Shown here piece after piece: positions 8,404 through 17,667 of a stretch of 64,000 bases of DNA; the stretch's first letter is position 1; every line of letters begins with the position of its first letter. The notes below the pieces were generated by a model, which was given only the letters and a program-made list of their open reading frames with translations, had not been told where the DNA came from and ran no database searches. Made by a program: the position numbers and the translations under genes. This DNA comes from Paraburkholderia piptadeniae (GTDB lineage Bacteria; Pseudomonadota; Gammaproteobacteria; Burkholderiales; Burkholderiaceae), in NCBI RefSeq assembly GCF_900007165.1, contig NZ_CYGY02000007.1, positions 1 through 64,000 on the forward strand. The letters run 5' to 3'.

Positions 8404-10080
8404 ATGGCCACTGCGACGTCACGCACCGGCGACACCACCGTGCCCGATCCAAAGCACGCAGGCCGCTTCACGCTCGGCAACCGGATCCTGCTGAGCTTCG
8501 GCGCGCTGTTCGTGCTGATGCTGGTGATGGCCGCGCTCTCCTGGACGCGGCTGCGCGTGATGGACGACGAGGCGCTCAGCATGAGCCGTGACTCCGTGCC
8601 CGGCCTCTATCTCGCGACCACGCTGCGCGCGACGGCCAACGAGAGCTATACGACGCTCGAACGCGCGCTCTTCGTCGAGAGCAGCGAAGACGCGATGAAG
8701 CGCGATCTCGAGCGAGTGCCACAGTTGCTGCGTCAGCTCGATCAGGTGTCGGCCGAGTACCAGGGTACCCTCTTTCGCGACGACGACCGCGCGCACTTTC
8801 GTACCTTCAAGGGTGCATGGGACCAATACCTGCTGCAACTGAACGAGGCGATGCGCGTCGCGCCCACCTCGAAGTCCGACGGACAGGCCGCGTTCGTCAA
8901 GCTCTTGCCGGCGTGGGACGGTGTCATGCGCGCGGCGAACGAACTCGTCAGCGAGAACCGTACACAGGCGGACGACTCCGCCAAAGCGATCCGCGATTCG
9001 GTGACGGGCACCGAGATCACGCTCGCGACGGCGCTCGGCATCACGCTGCTCGTCGCGCTGCTCACGGGCTATTCGCTGCATCGCGCGATCACAGTGCCGA
9101 TGGCGAGCCTCGTCGAAGTGCATAACGTGATGCGCACGGGCAATCTTGCGCAGCGCCTGAAGCTCGGCCGCCGCGACGAGTTCCGCACACTCGAGGACGG
9201 CTTCAACCGGATGGCCGAGGAACTGAACAGCCTCGTCGCCCAGGCGCAGAAGTCGTCGCTGCAGGTGACGACATCCGTCGCCGAGATTGCGGCGACATCG
9301 AAGGAGCAGCAGGCGACCGCCACTGAGACAGCCGCGACGACGACGGAAATCGGCGCGACCTCGCGCGAGATTTTCGCGACCTCGCGGGATCTGCTGCGCA
9401 CGATGAATGAAGTATCGGCTGTCGCGGACCAGTCGGCGACGCTCGCGGGCGCGAGCCAGAGCGGGCTCACGCGCATGGAAGACACGATGCGCAGCGTGAT
9501 GGACGCGGCGGGCTCCGTGAACGCGAAGCTCGCGATCCTCAACGAAAAGGCTGTCAACATCAATCAGGTGGTCGCGACCATTACGAAAGTCGCGGACCAG
9601 ACGAACCTGCTGTCGCTGAACGCGGCGATCGAGGCCGAAAAGGCGGGCGAATATGGCCGCGGCTTTGCCGTCGTCGCGACGGAAATCCGCCGCCTCGCGG
9701 ACCAGACGGCCGTCGCCACCTACGACATCGAACAGACCGTGAAGGAGATCCAATCGGCCGTCTCGGCGGGCGTGATGGGCATGGACAAGTTCTCCGAAGA
9801 AGTGCGGCGCGGCATGCGCGACGTGCAGCAGGTGAGTGAGCAACTGTCGCAGATCATCCAGGAAGTGCAGACACTGGCGCCGCGCTTCCAGCTCGTCAAC
9901 GAAGGCATGCACACGCAGGCGACGAGCGCCGAGCAGATCACACAGGCACTGTCTCAGCTGTCGGAAGCCGCGCAGCAGACGGCGGACTCGCTGCGCCAGT
10001 CGTCGCAGGCCATCGACGATCTGACGCTCGTTGCGAACCAACTGCGCACGGGCGTCTCGCGCTTCAAGATCGAAGCGTGA
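8404..10080 (+). CDS. wspA: WspA: methyl-accepting surface-sensing receptor
   Basis: A 558-residue chemoreceptor. Transmembrane helix 1 is at about 28-47, a periplasmic four-helix domain at 48-200, helix 2 at about 202-225, a HAMP domain at 226-280, then a long cytoplasmic coiled coil. The hairpin tip reads [20 protein letters not shown], with the [10 protein letters not shown] form seen in WspA receptors rather than the ARAGEQGRGF form of ordinary chemotaxis receptors. WspA clusters laterally and activates the WspE kinase on surface contact. No CheR-docking pentapeptide is visible at the C terminus. The start at 8404 follows a GAGAG sequence. It is the first gene of a tightly packed operon. 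Confidence 0.95.
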   Translation: MATATSRTGDTTVPDPKHAGRFTLGNRILLSFGALFVLMLVMAALSWTRLRVMDDEALSMSRDSVPGLYLATTLRATANESYTTLERALFVESSEDAMKRDLERVPQLLRQLDQVSAEYQGTLFRDDDRAHFRTFKGAWDQYLLQLNEAMRVAPTSKSDGQAAFVKLLPAWDGVMRAANELVSENRTQADDSAKAIRDSVTGTEITLATALGITLLVALLTGYSLHRAITVPMASLVEVHNVMRTGNLAQRLKLGRRDEFRTLEDGFNRMAEELNSLVAQAQKSSLQVTTSVAEIAATSKEQQATATETAATTTEIGATSREIFATSRDLLRTMNEVSAVADQSATLAGASQSGLTRMEDTMRSVMDAAGSVNAKLAILNEKAVNINQVVATITKVADQTNLLSLNAAIEAEKAGEYGRGFAVVATEIRRLADQTAVATYDIEQTVKEIQSAVSAGVMGMDKFSEEVRRGMRDVQQVSEQLSQIIQEVQTLAPRFQLVNEGMHTQATSAEQITQALSQLSEAAQQTADSLRQSSQAIDDLTLVANQLRTGVSRFKIEA

Positions 10081-10126
10081 CGACATCCGCTCACGCGCGT
10101 GCCGCACGTCTGATACGGTGATCGCG

Positions 10127-10612
10127 ATGCTCTTCCTTCTCTTCGAACTCGACCGCGACCGCTATGCGCTCGATGTCGCCGACGTTGTCGAAGTACAGGC
10201 GCCGACGGCCGCCAAGGCGATTCCGGGCGCGCCCGCGTGGGTCGCGGGCGTGATCGAGCGGCATGGCGAGCCCGTACCTGTCATCGACCTCGCGCAGCTT
10301 GCGCTCGGCCGGCCATCGCAGCAATGGCGCTCGACGCGGCTCGTGCTGGTCCGCTACCGCGATGCGCGGGAAGGCCGCGACGCCGGCATGCCGTCGCGGC
10401 TGCTGGGCCTGATCGTCGAACACGCGACGCAGACGCGCCGCATCGAACGCCAGCGATTCGCCGACAGCGGCATCGCGACGCCGCATGCACGCTGGCTCGG
10501 CCCCGTCGTCAGCGACGAACTCGGCATGATCCAGTGGGTTGACGTGCAGCACATGCTCGACGACGACGTGAAGGCCCTGCTCTTCCCGCCACCAGAAACT
10601 CAAACGCGATGA
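10127..10612 (+). CDS. wspB: WspB: CheW-like coupling protein
   Basis: A 161-residue CheW-domain protein. It opens with the two SH3-like strands (FLLFELDRDRYALDVADVVEV), followed by APAWVAGVIERHGEPVPVIDL, the usual CheW core with its conserved GVI and PVIDL. It should link the WspA receptor tip to the WspE kinase. The gene follows wspA by 46 nt and overlaps wspC by the four bases ATGA. The start at 10127 is chosen to match the CheW N terminus; a GTG three codons earlier is possible and no strong ribosome site decides between them. Confidence 0.9.
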   Translation: MLFLLFELDRDRYALDVADVVEVQAPTAAKAIPGAPAWVAGVIERHGEPVPVIDLAQLALGRPSQQWRSTRLVLVRYRDAREGRDAGMPSRLLGLIVEHATQTRRIERQRFADSGIATPHARWLGPVVSDELGMIQWVDVQHMLDDDVKALLFPPPETQTR

Positions 10613-12063
10613 ACGCCGCGACTCCCTTTATGCAGCGCTTCGAATCCTGGCTGTTGCGGGAGACGGGTATCGACGCGTCGTCGCTCGGCGTCAATGCGCT
10701 CGAGCGCGGCGTGCTCGAACGCGTGCGGGTAACGCGTCTGGGCGCAGCGGCGCACGACACGAGCGTGTCCGTCGATCCCGCCGAAATCGAAGCATACTGG
10801 CAGCACCTGACGATGTCGCCCGACGAGCGCCAGGCGCTGATCGATGCGCTCGTCGTGCCGGAGACGTGGTTCTATCGCGATTGCGAGGCGTACGTCGTGC
10901 TCGCGCGGCTCGCAAACGAACGGCTTGTGCGCGACCCGATGCATGTGCTGCGCGTGTTGAGCCTGCCCTGTTCGACGGGCGAAGAGCCGTACACGGTCGC
11001 GATGACGCTGCTCGACGACGGCATCGGCGAAAACCGCTTCACGATCGATGCGTTCGATATCAGCGCGCGCGTGATCGAACATGCGCGCGCCGGCATCTAC
11101 GGGCGCAATTCGTTTCGCGGCCATCCGCTCGCGTATCGTGACCGGCATTTCGCCGCGTTGAAAGACAGCTGGCAACTTAACGAGCGCGTGCGTCGGACGG
11201 TGCGCTTCTCGCAGGCGAATCTCTTCGAGTTGCCCGCGATTGCACAGGCCCCGTACGACTTCATTTTCTGCCGCAACGTCTTGATCTATTTCGACCGCGA
11301 AGCGCAGGACCGTGCGATCCGTCTGCTCGACGCAAACCTCGCCGACGGCGGCACGATCTTCGTCGGCCCTGCGGAAACGGGACTGATGATGCGGCACGCG
11401 ATGACCTCGGCACGCATTCCGCTCGCCTTTGCTTTCCGGCGCGGCACGCCTGAGGAAACAGGCGCGGTGCGCGCGGTCAGGCAGATTGCGCCGAAGGCGT
11501 CGAACGCCGCGCCACGCGCCGTGCCGCCGTTCGGCGCACCGCTACGGCAGCATACGCCCGCGTACGGCGCCGCACGGCGCGACGCCGCGAAACAGCCTCG
11601 CGCGCGCCACGCGTTCGCGTCACCCGCTGCGCGTCCACCGCAAGCTTCACACGCGACGCAAGCGGCGCAACCCGCCAGTCCCGCCGCCGACAGATCGCTC
11701 GACGCCGCGCGCCGTCATGCCGACGCAGGCGAGTTCGACGAAGCCGAACGTCTCGCGCACAAGCACGTGGTCCTGCATGGTCCGGATGTCGACGCGTTTT
11801 ATCTGCTGGGGCTGATCGCCGATGCGCGCGGCCGCAGCGCCGACGCCGCCGACTTCTATCGCAAGGCGCTGTATCTGGACCCGGCGCATTACGAAGCGCT
11901 CACGCATCTGGCCGCGTTGCTCGAGATCGGCGGCGACCGGTCGGGCGCGCACAACCTGATGCTGCGCGCGCAACGCTCGGCGGCCCGTGCGTCGCTAGCG
12001 TCACAAGCGGCGGCCGACGAGCCGCAATCTTCGCGAGGATTCCATGCTTCACGACGCTCCTGA
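10609..12063 (+). CDS. wspC: WspC: CheR-type receptor methyltransferase with TPRs
   Basis: A 484-residue protein with a CheR N-terminal helical domain, then the SAM-binding CheR core: LSLPCSTGEEPYTVAMTLLD around residues 118-137, and the characteristic YDFIFCRNVLIYF near 220. A linker rich in Ala, Pro and Arg (about 285-360) leads to TPR repeats (DAARRHADAGEFDEAERLAHK, then YLLGLIADARGRSADAADFYRKALYLDPAHYEALTHLA-type helices). WspC methylates conserved Glu residues of WspA and sensitises it. The TPR tail is typical of WspC and sets it apart from chemotaxis CheR. It overlaps wspB and wspD. Confidence 0.94.
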   Translation: MNAATPFMQRFESWLLRETGIDASSLGVNALERGVLERVRVTRLGAAAHDTSVSVDPAEIEAYWQHLTMSPDERQALIDALVVPETWFYRDCEAYVVLARLANERLVRDPMHVLRVLSLPCSTGEEPYTVAMTLLDDGIGENRFTIDAFDISARVIEHARAGIYGRNSFRGHPLAYRDRHFAALKDSWQLNERVRRTVRFSQANLFELPAIAQAPYDFIFCRNVLIYFDREAQDRAIRLLDANLADGGTIFVGPAETGLMMRHAMTSARIPLAFAFRRGTPEETGAVRAVRQIAPKASNAAPRAVPPFGAPLRQHTPAYGAARRDAAKQPRARHAFASPAARPPQASHATQAAQPASPAADRSLDAARRHADAGEFDEAERLAHKHVVLHGPDVDAFYLLGLIADARGRSADAADFYRKALYLDPAHYEALTHLAALLEIGGDRSGAHNLMLRAQRSAARASLASQAAADEPQSSRGFHASRRS

Positions 12064-12760
12064 TGTCGCGAGTCTACCGTTGCGCGTCGACGACTGCTGG
12101 AATCGCATCGGCACGCGCGGCGACAAAAGCTGCCCGCGCCTTGCCGAACATGCGCGCTGCCTGAACTGTCCGGTATTCGAGCAAGGCGCCGCGCGACTGC
12201 TCGACCGGCCCTTGAGCGACGCCGAACTCGCACAGCGTGCACGTGCGGACACGCCGTCCGACACCGAAGCGAGCCGCGTTCATGCATCGCGGGAAGACGC
12301 GGCGACGCAGTCCGCCCTTGCCTTTCGCATCGCGGGCGAGTGGCTCGCGCTGCCGACATCCGTGCTGCGCGAGGTCGACGTGATTCGCGCGATCCATTCG
12401 CTGCCGCACCGGCGCACGCGCGCGGTGCTCGGCGTCGTCAACGTGCGCGGTGCGCTGACCGTCGCCGTCTCGCTCGGTGAACTGCTGAACATGGACCACG
12501 CCGCCGATGCAAGACAATCCGCTCGCAACGGATACGCGCGGATGCTGGTGGCGGCGCACGACAGCGAGCCGGTTGCGTTTCCCGTCGATGAAGTCGAGGG
12601 CGTCGTCCGCTATGCGGAGGCCGCGCTGCTTCCTGTGCCCGCGACGCTTGCGCATTCAACGGCCGCGCACGCGCGCGGCGTGCTCGCATGGCGTGACAGG
12701 ACCATCGGCCTGCTCGATTCCACGCGGCTTTTCGATTCGATCGCCCGGAGCCTGCGATGA
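12044..12760 (+). CDS. wspD: WspD: second CheW-like coupling protein
   Basis: A 238-residue protein with a CheW domain from about residue 85 (LAFRIAGEWLALPTSVLREV, then VLGVVNVRGALTVAVSL) and an N-terminal extension. The extension holds four cysteines at 18, 30, 39 and 42 in the context DCWNRIG, CPRLAEHARCLNCPVF, a pattern that could bind a metal. WspD is the second adaptor between WspA and WspE and is needed for receptor clustering and signal strength. The gene overlaps wspC by 20 nt and wspE by four bases, so expression is probably translationally coupled. Confidence 0.9.
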   Translation: MLHDAPDVASLPLRVDDCWNRIGTRGDKSCPRLAEHARCLNCPVFEQGAARLLDRPLSDAELAQRARADTPSDTEASRVHASREDAATQSALAFRIAGEWLALPTSVLREVDVIRAIHSLPHRRTRAVLGVVNVRGALTVAVSLGELLNMDHAADARQSARNGYARMLVAAHDSEPVAFPVDEVEGVVRYAEAALLPVPATLAHSTAAHARGVLAWRDRTIGLLDSTRLFDSIARSLR

Positions 12761-15129
12761 CGGATGACGACCTGAACCGCCAGTCGCTGCTCGAACTGTT
12801 TCGCGAAGAAGCGGGCACGCAGACGCGTGTGCTCTCCGACGGGCTGCTCGCGCTCGAACAGCAGCCTACCGACGCCTCCGCGCTCGAAGCGTGCATGCGC
12901 GCCGCGCATTCGCTCAAGGGCGCAGCCCGCATCATCGGCTTGCAGGATGGCGTCGATATCGCGCATCTGATGGAAGAGTGCTTCGTCGGCGCGCAACGCG
13001 GCGAACTCAGGCTGACGCCCGCGCATATCGATGTGCTGCTGCGCGGCGTCGACCTGCTGTTGCGCGTGGGCGAAGCGCAACCGGAAGCACCCGTCACGCG
13101 CGCGGATATCGACGCGTTCGTGCGGCGGCTATCGTCGCCCGGAAGCGCCGCTCGCGAACAGACCGACGGCGACAAAGCGCAAGCGGGCGACGGCGTCGAT
13201 GCCTATGCGCAACTCCAGGCCCAGTTACAGGCCGAAGCGCTCGCGCAACAGCAGGATGCGGCGACGCTGGAGTTGTCGGAGACCCCGCAGACAACGGACG
13301 AACCCGACACACCACATGCCGCCGACGAACACGACGCGCCGCCGCCACATGCGGCCACGCACGCCGCCGCGCGCCACCCCGACCGCATGCTGCGCGTGCG
13401 CGCCGCGAACCTCGATCGCGTGCTCGGCCTGTCCGGCGAAGTGCTCGTCGAATCGCGCTGGCTCAAGCCGTTCGCGGCATCGATGCTGCGCATGAAGCGC
13501 ACGCAGCGCGACACGTCGCTCGCGCTCGATGCGCTCTACGACACGCTCGCCGGCCATCTCGACGACACCGCGCTGTCCGCGCTCGCCGACGTGCGCACCG
13601 CGCTCCACCGGATGCAGCATGCGCTCGGCGCGCGCATCGACGAACTCGACCATTACGAGCGCAGCAGCGCCAACCTTGCGCAGCTGCTCTATGACGAAGC
13701 GCTGCAATGCCGGATGCGCCCGTTCGGCGATGCGACGCAAGCGTATCCGCGCGTCGTGCGCGATCTCGCGCGTTCGCTCGGCAAGCGCGTGAGGTTCGAG
13801 ATCGTCGGCACGTCGGCTCAGGTGGATCGCGACATCCTCGATCTGCTCGACGCGCCGCTCGGCCATCTGCTTCGCAATGCGATCGATCACGGCATCGAGA
13901 CGCCCGACGAACGACTCGCGCGCGGCAAGCCCGCCGAAGCCATCGTGACGCTGGAAGCGCGCCACAGCGCAGGCAGGCTGCTGATCAGCGTCAGCGACGA
14001 TGGCGCGGGCATCGATCTCGACAACGTGCGTGCGTCGGTGATCCGGCGCAAGCTCGCCGATGCAGAGACGGCCGCGCGCCTGTCCGAACAGGAACTGCTC
14101 GACTTCCTGCTGCTGCCGGGCTTTTCGATGCGCGAGCAGGTGACGGACCTATCGGGGCGCGGCGTGGGACTCGACGCCGTGCACGAAATGGTCAAGAGCG
14201 TGCGCGGCACCGTGCGCATCTTCAGTGAACCGGGCCGCGGCTCGCGGTTCGTGATGCAGTTGCCGCTCACGCTGTCGGTGGTGCGCAGCCTCCTCGTCGA
14301 AGTGGGCGGCGAGGCGTACGCGTTTCCGCTCGCGCATGTGCGCCGCACGCTCGAACTCGCGCGAGCCGACATCGACATGCTCGAAGGCCAGCAGCACTTC
14401 GCGTTCGACGGCAAGCCCATCGGGCTCGTCACCGCGCATCAGCTACTCGGCACGCCGACCCCGGATCAGGCGCGCGAGTCAGTGGCCGTGGTCGTGATCG
14501 GCGACGAGCACGAGACCTATGGAATCGCAGTCGACCGCTTTCTCGGCGAGCGGATGCTCGTCGTGCAGCCGCTTGACTCGCGTCTCGGCAAGATCAGGGA
14601 CATCGCCGCGGGTGCGCTGATGGAAAACGGCGACGCCGTACTGATCGTCGATGTCGACGACCTGCTGCGCTCCGTCGACAAGCTCGTGCGCGGCGGCCAG
14701 CTCGACCGGATCGGCCGCGCGCACAACGTCGCCGTGCGGCAGCGCAAGCATGTGCTCGTCGTCGAAGATTCGTTGACGGTGCGCGAACTCGAACGCAAGC
14801 TGCTGGAAAAACGCGGCTACGCCGTCACCGTGGCCGTCGACGGCATGGACGGCTGGAACGCGCTGCATAACGTGACAAATGGCACGTTCGACCTCGTCGT
14901 CACCGATATCGACATGCCGCGCATGGACGGCATCGAGCTCGTCACGCTGATCAAGCGCGACCCGGTGTTCAAGCCCGTGCCCGTGATGATCGTGTCGTAC
15001 AAGGACCGCGACGAGGACCGGCGGCGCGGGCTCGAAGCCGGCGCCGACTACTATCTCGCGAAGGGCAGCTTTCATGACGAAGCGCTGCTCGATGCCGTAC
15101 GCGACCTGATCGGTGAGGCGGATTCATGA
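12757..15129 (+). CDS. wspE: WspE: CheA-like hybrid histidine kinase
   Basis: A 790-residue kinase. An HPt domain carries the phosphorylatable His51 (AAHSLKGAARIIG). After an acidic/Ala-rich linker come a dimerisation region, the ATPase with N box HLLRNAIDHGIE and G1 box DDGAGID, a CheW-like domain, and a C-terminal receiver with acceptor Asp717 (VVTDIDMPRMDG). Signals from WspA trigger autophosphorylation. Phosphate then goes to WspR for activation and to WspF for feedback. The receiver fused to the kinase probably acts as a sink or a branch point. Overlaps of ATGA at both ends place it inside the operon. Confidence 0.95.
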   Translation: MTDDDLNRQSLLELFREEAGTQTRVLSDGLLALEQQPTDASALEACMRAAHSLKGAARIIGLQDGVDIAHLMEECFVGAQRGELRLTPAHIDVLLRGVDLLLRVGEAQPEAPVTRADIDAFVRRLSSPGSAAREQTDGDKAQAGDGVDAYAQLQAQLQAEALAQQQDAATLELSETPQTTDEPDTPHAADEHDAPPPHAATHAAARHPDRMLRVRAANLDRVLGLSGEVLVESRWLKPFAASMLRMKRTQRDTSLALDALYDTLAGHLDDTALSALADVRTALHRMQHALGARIDELDHYERSSANLAQLLYDEALQCRMRPFGDATQAYPRVVRDLARSLGKRVRFEIVGTSAQVDRDILDLLDAPLGHLLRNAIDHGIETPDERLARGKPAEAIVTLEARHSAGRLLISVSDDGAGIDLDNVRASVIRRKLADAETAARLSEQELLDFLLLPGFSMREQVTDLSGRGVGLDAVHEMVKSVRGTVRIFSEPGRGSRFVMQLPLTLSVVRSLLVEVGGEAYAFPLAHVRRTLELARADIDMLEGQQHFAFDGKPIGLVTAHQLLGTPTPDQARESVAVVVIGDEHETYGIAVDRFLGERMLVVQPLDSRLGKIRDIAAGALMENGDAVLIVDVDDLLRSVDKLVRGGQLDRIGRAHNVAVRQRKHVLVVEDSLTVRELERKLLEKRGYAVTVAVDGMDGWNALHNVTNGTFDLVVTDIDMPRMDGIELVTLIKRDPVFKPVPVMIVSYKDRDEDRRRGLEAGADYYLAKGSFHDEALLDAVRDLIGEADS

Positions 15130-16142
15130 AGCCCGGCATGAACATCGGCATCGCCAACGACCTGCCGCTCGCCGTCGAGGCGCTGCGCCGCGTGATCGCG
15201 CTGCGCCCGGAACATCGCGTGCTATGGGTCGCCGCCGATGGCGAAGAGGCCGTCGATTTCTGCGCCGCGCACACGCCCGATGTCGTGCTGATGGATCTCA
15301 TCATGCCGAAGCTCGACGGCGTTGAGGCGACGCGCCGCATCATGGCGCGCACGCCCTGCCCGATCCTGGTCGTGACGAGCAGCGTCGGCACGAATACGTG
15401 GCGCGTCTATGAGGCAATGGGCGCGGGCGCGCTCGACGCCGTCGATACGCCGACGCTTGCCGAGCGGGGCGTGAGCGATGCCGCGCAATTGCTGCTGCAG
15501 AAGATCGACCAGATCGGCCGGCTGATGGACAGGCCGACGGCGCCGCTGGACACGGCTCGCGCGCCGCTCAGGCAGGACGCGCAGCGGCTCGTCGCGATCG
15601 GTGCGTCGGCGGGCGGCCCCGCCGCGCTCGCGACCGTGCTGGGCAGCCTGCCCGCATCGTTCGCGGCGCCCATCGTGATCGTCCAGCATGTCGACAAGGT
15701 GTTCGCCGACGGCATGGCGCAGTGGCTCGATGGACAGACACCGCTCACCGTGCGCACGGCGCGCGAGGGCGATGTTCCGTGCGCGGGCGTTGCGTTGCTC
15801 GCGGCGACCAACGATCACATGCTGCTGACACAACACGGCGCGCTGCACTACACTCGCGAACCGGCCGATCTGCCCTACCGTCCTTCCGTCGACGTGTTCT
15901 TTCACAGCGTCGTCGAGCATTGGCCCGGCGAGGCGCTCGGCGTACTGCTGACGGGCATGGGCCGCGACGGCGCAATCGGACTGAAGGCGATGCGCGCGAA
16001 GGGCTACGACACGATTGCGCAAGACGAAGCGACGAGTGCGGTCTACGGCATGCCGAAGGCCGCCGCGGCGCTAGGAGCGGCGCGGCGGATCGAGCCGCTC
16101 GGCGGCATCGCCGACCATCTGGCAGCGTTCGCGCGACGCTGA
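15126..16142 (+). CDS. wspF: WspF: CheB-type methylesterase
   Basis: A 338-residue protein with an N-terminal receiver (acceptor Asp57 in VVLMDLIMPKLDG) and a CheB esterase domain. The catalytic triad is visible: Ser161 in AIGASAGGP, His188 in VQHVD and Asp281 in LTGMGRDG. WspF removes methyl groups from WspA and damps the pathway; loss of WspF locks Wsp on and yields wrinkly colonies in Pseudomonas. All catalytic residues are intact here, so the feedback arm should work. The start at 15126 overlaps the wspE stop; an alternative ATG lies four codons downstream. Confidence 0.95.
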   Translation: MKPGMNIGIANDLPLAVEALRRVIALRPEHRVLWVAADGEEAVDFCAAHTPDVVLMDLIMPKLDGVEATRRIMARTPCPILVVTSSVGTNTWRVYEAMGAGALDAVDTPTLAERGVSDAAQLLLQKIDQIGRLMDRPTAPLDTARAPLRQDAQRLVAIGASAGGPAALATVLGSLPASFAAPIVIVQHVDKVFADGMAQWLDGQTPLTVRTAREGDVPCAGVALLAATNDHMLLTQHGALHYTREPADLPYRPSVDVFFHSVVEHWPGEALGVLLTGMGRDGAIGLKAMRAKGYDTIAQDEATSAVYGMPKAAAALGAARRIEPLGGIADHLAAFARR

Positions 16143-16236
16143 CAGAGGCGATGGCAGCAGGAAATCCAGAACAGGGGCGGCACGCAGGCAAGGACAAAGA
16201 CGGCGCATGACAGGCAATTCCAACAGGGGGACACAC

Positions 16237-17352
16237 ATGGACTTCGATCAAATCGGGGCACGGGATCAAGGGGGTTCCACATCGACGTCGGCTGATCGCG
16301 CGAACGCCGCGCTCGAAGCCGCGCGCGCCGCGCTGGAAACAGCCGCGCTGTCGGACGTGCCCATCATGGTGTTGCTCGTCGACGACCAGGCGATCGTCGC
16401 GGAGGCCGTGCGCCGCGCGTTCGCGAACGAGGACGGCATCGACCTGCACTACTGCGCGAGCGCCGACGACGCAATCCGCGCGGCGACCGACACGCGGCCC
16501 ACGGTGATCCTGCAGGATCTCGTCATGCCAGGCATCGACGGCCTCACGCTCGTCAAGGCGTACCGTTCGAACGCGAAGCTGCGCGACGTGCCCATCATCG
16601 TGCTGTCGACGAAAGAGGAGCCCACCATCAAGAGCGCCGCCTTCGCGGCAGGCGCGAACGATTACCTGGTCAAGCTGCCCGATCGCATCGAACTCGTCGC
16701 GCGCATCCGCTATCACTCGCGCTCGTATGTGAATCTGCTGCAACGCGACCAGGCCTATCGCGCGCTGCGCGAATCGCAGCAGCAATTGCTCGAAGCCAAT
16801 CTCGAACTGCGCAAGCTCACGCAATCGGACGGTTTGACGGGCCTGTCGAACCGCCGTTATCTGGACGACTATCTGAACGCCGAATGGCGGCGCGGGATGC
16901 GCGCGCAAACCGAAGTGTCGATGCTGATGATCGACGTCGACAGCTTCAAGCCTTATAACGACACATACGGCCACGTGGCGGGCGACGAAGTGCTCAAGCA
17001 GATCGCGTCGACAGTCGAAAGCTGCCTCGGGCGGCCCGGTGATCTCGCGGCGCGTTTCGGCGGCGAGGAGTTCGCGGTCGTGCTGCCGGGGACGTCGGCG
17101 GGCGGCACGCGCCTGCTCGCCGAGAAGATCCGGCTCCATGTGGAGGCGCTGCGCATTCCGCACGCGGGCTCGTCGTCGGGCCAGCATGTGACGATCAGCG
17201 TCGGCTGCGCCACGCAGGTTCCCGCGCTCGACGCGCCGATGACAACGCTGATCGAGGCCGCCGACCTTGCGCTCTATCGCGCCAAACGCGACGGGAAGAA
17301 CCGCGTGGTTGCGATGGAAAGCGGCAGAAGCGATGCACGCGGCGCCACGTGA
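16237..17352 (+). CDS. wspR: WspR: receiver-GGDEF diguanylate cyclase
   Basis: A 371-residue response regulator and the output of the Wsp pathway. The receiver carries acceptor Asp94 (ILQDLVMPGIDG); a helical stalk (LRESQQQLLEANLELRKL) leads to a GGDEF domain with active site GGEEF at 275-279. An inhibitory I-site, RPGD at 266-269, sits five residues before it, so product feedback by c-di-GMP is expected. Phosphorylated WspR forms oligomers and makes c-di-GMP. The start at 16237 is chosen because AGGGGG lies 6 nt upstream; an earlier ATG at 16207 lacks such a site. It is separated from wspF by 94 bp but runs in the same direction. Confidence 0.95.
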   Translation: MDFDQIGARDQGGSTSTSADRANAALEAARAALETAALSDVPIMVLLVDDQAIVAEAVRRAFANEDGIDLHYCASADDAIRAATDTRPTVILQDLVMPGIDGLTLVKAYRSNAKLRDVPIIVLSTKEEPTIKSAAFAAGANDYLVKLPDRIELVARIRYHSRSYVNLLQRDQAYRALRESQQQLLEANLELRKLTQSDGLTGLSNRRYLDDYLNAEWRRGMRAQTEVSMLMIDVDSFKPYNDTYGHVAGDEVLKQIASTVESCLGRPGDLAARFGGEEFAVVLPGTSAGGTRLLAEKIRLHVEALRIPHAGSSSGQHVTISVGCATQVPALDAPMTTLIEAADLALYRAKRDGKNRVVAMESGRSDARGAT

Positions 17353-17667
17353 GTCGTTTTGCGTTGCAGTGGTGCTGCCGCGTATGAAGCCACGGCACGC
17401 TAACCCGGCTTGCCGACCGAGCCCAATGGCACTCAGGCCTATTCGGAGCCGGTCTCGAAGATACGTCGACGAGACTGGCGAAGCGTTACGCAGGATATGT
17501 ATGGATAGGGAAAGCGAATGATCGCAACGAGCCACGGCGATCCGGTGCAAGCATGTCATGCCACCGCTGGGTCCCGCTGCGGGACAAGCACTGCCCAGAT
17601 AGCGCGATCGACAGTGAGCAATTATGATCACGTGAAACTTTGTCGCTCACGACTTTGAGTTCCCGGC
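17353..17667 (+). other. Gap between wspR and the polysaccharide operon
   Basis: No gene is seen in these 315 bp. A short hairpin at 17571-17585 (GTCCC, loop, GGGAC) lacks a T-run, so it is a weak terminator candidate. The promoter of the downstream synthase operon should lie here. Confidence 0.4.

Noticed and set aside
8419..10107. Long reverse-strand open frame of 562 codons across wspA
   Set aside because: It is antisense to a well-supported chemoreceptor, rich in Arg and His, and without a family match. Such frames are common in GC-rich DNA.
17571..17585. Short hairpin taken as terminator of the wsp operon
   Set aside because: The stem is only 5-7 bp and no T-run follows, so I do not call a terminator.
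15745..17631. Reverse-strand open frame of 628 codons opposite wspF and wspR
   Set aside because: It is a shadow of two recognised genes with composition typical of antisense frames.
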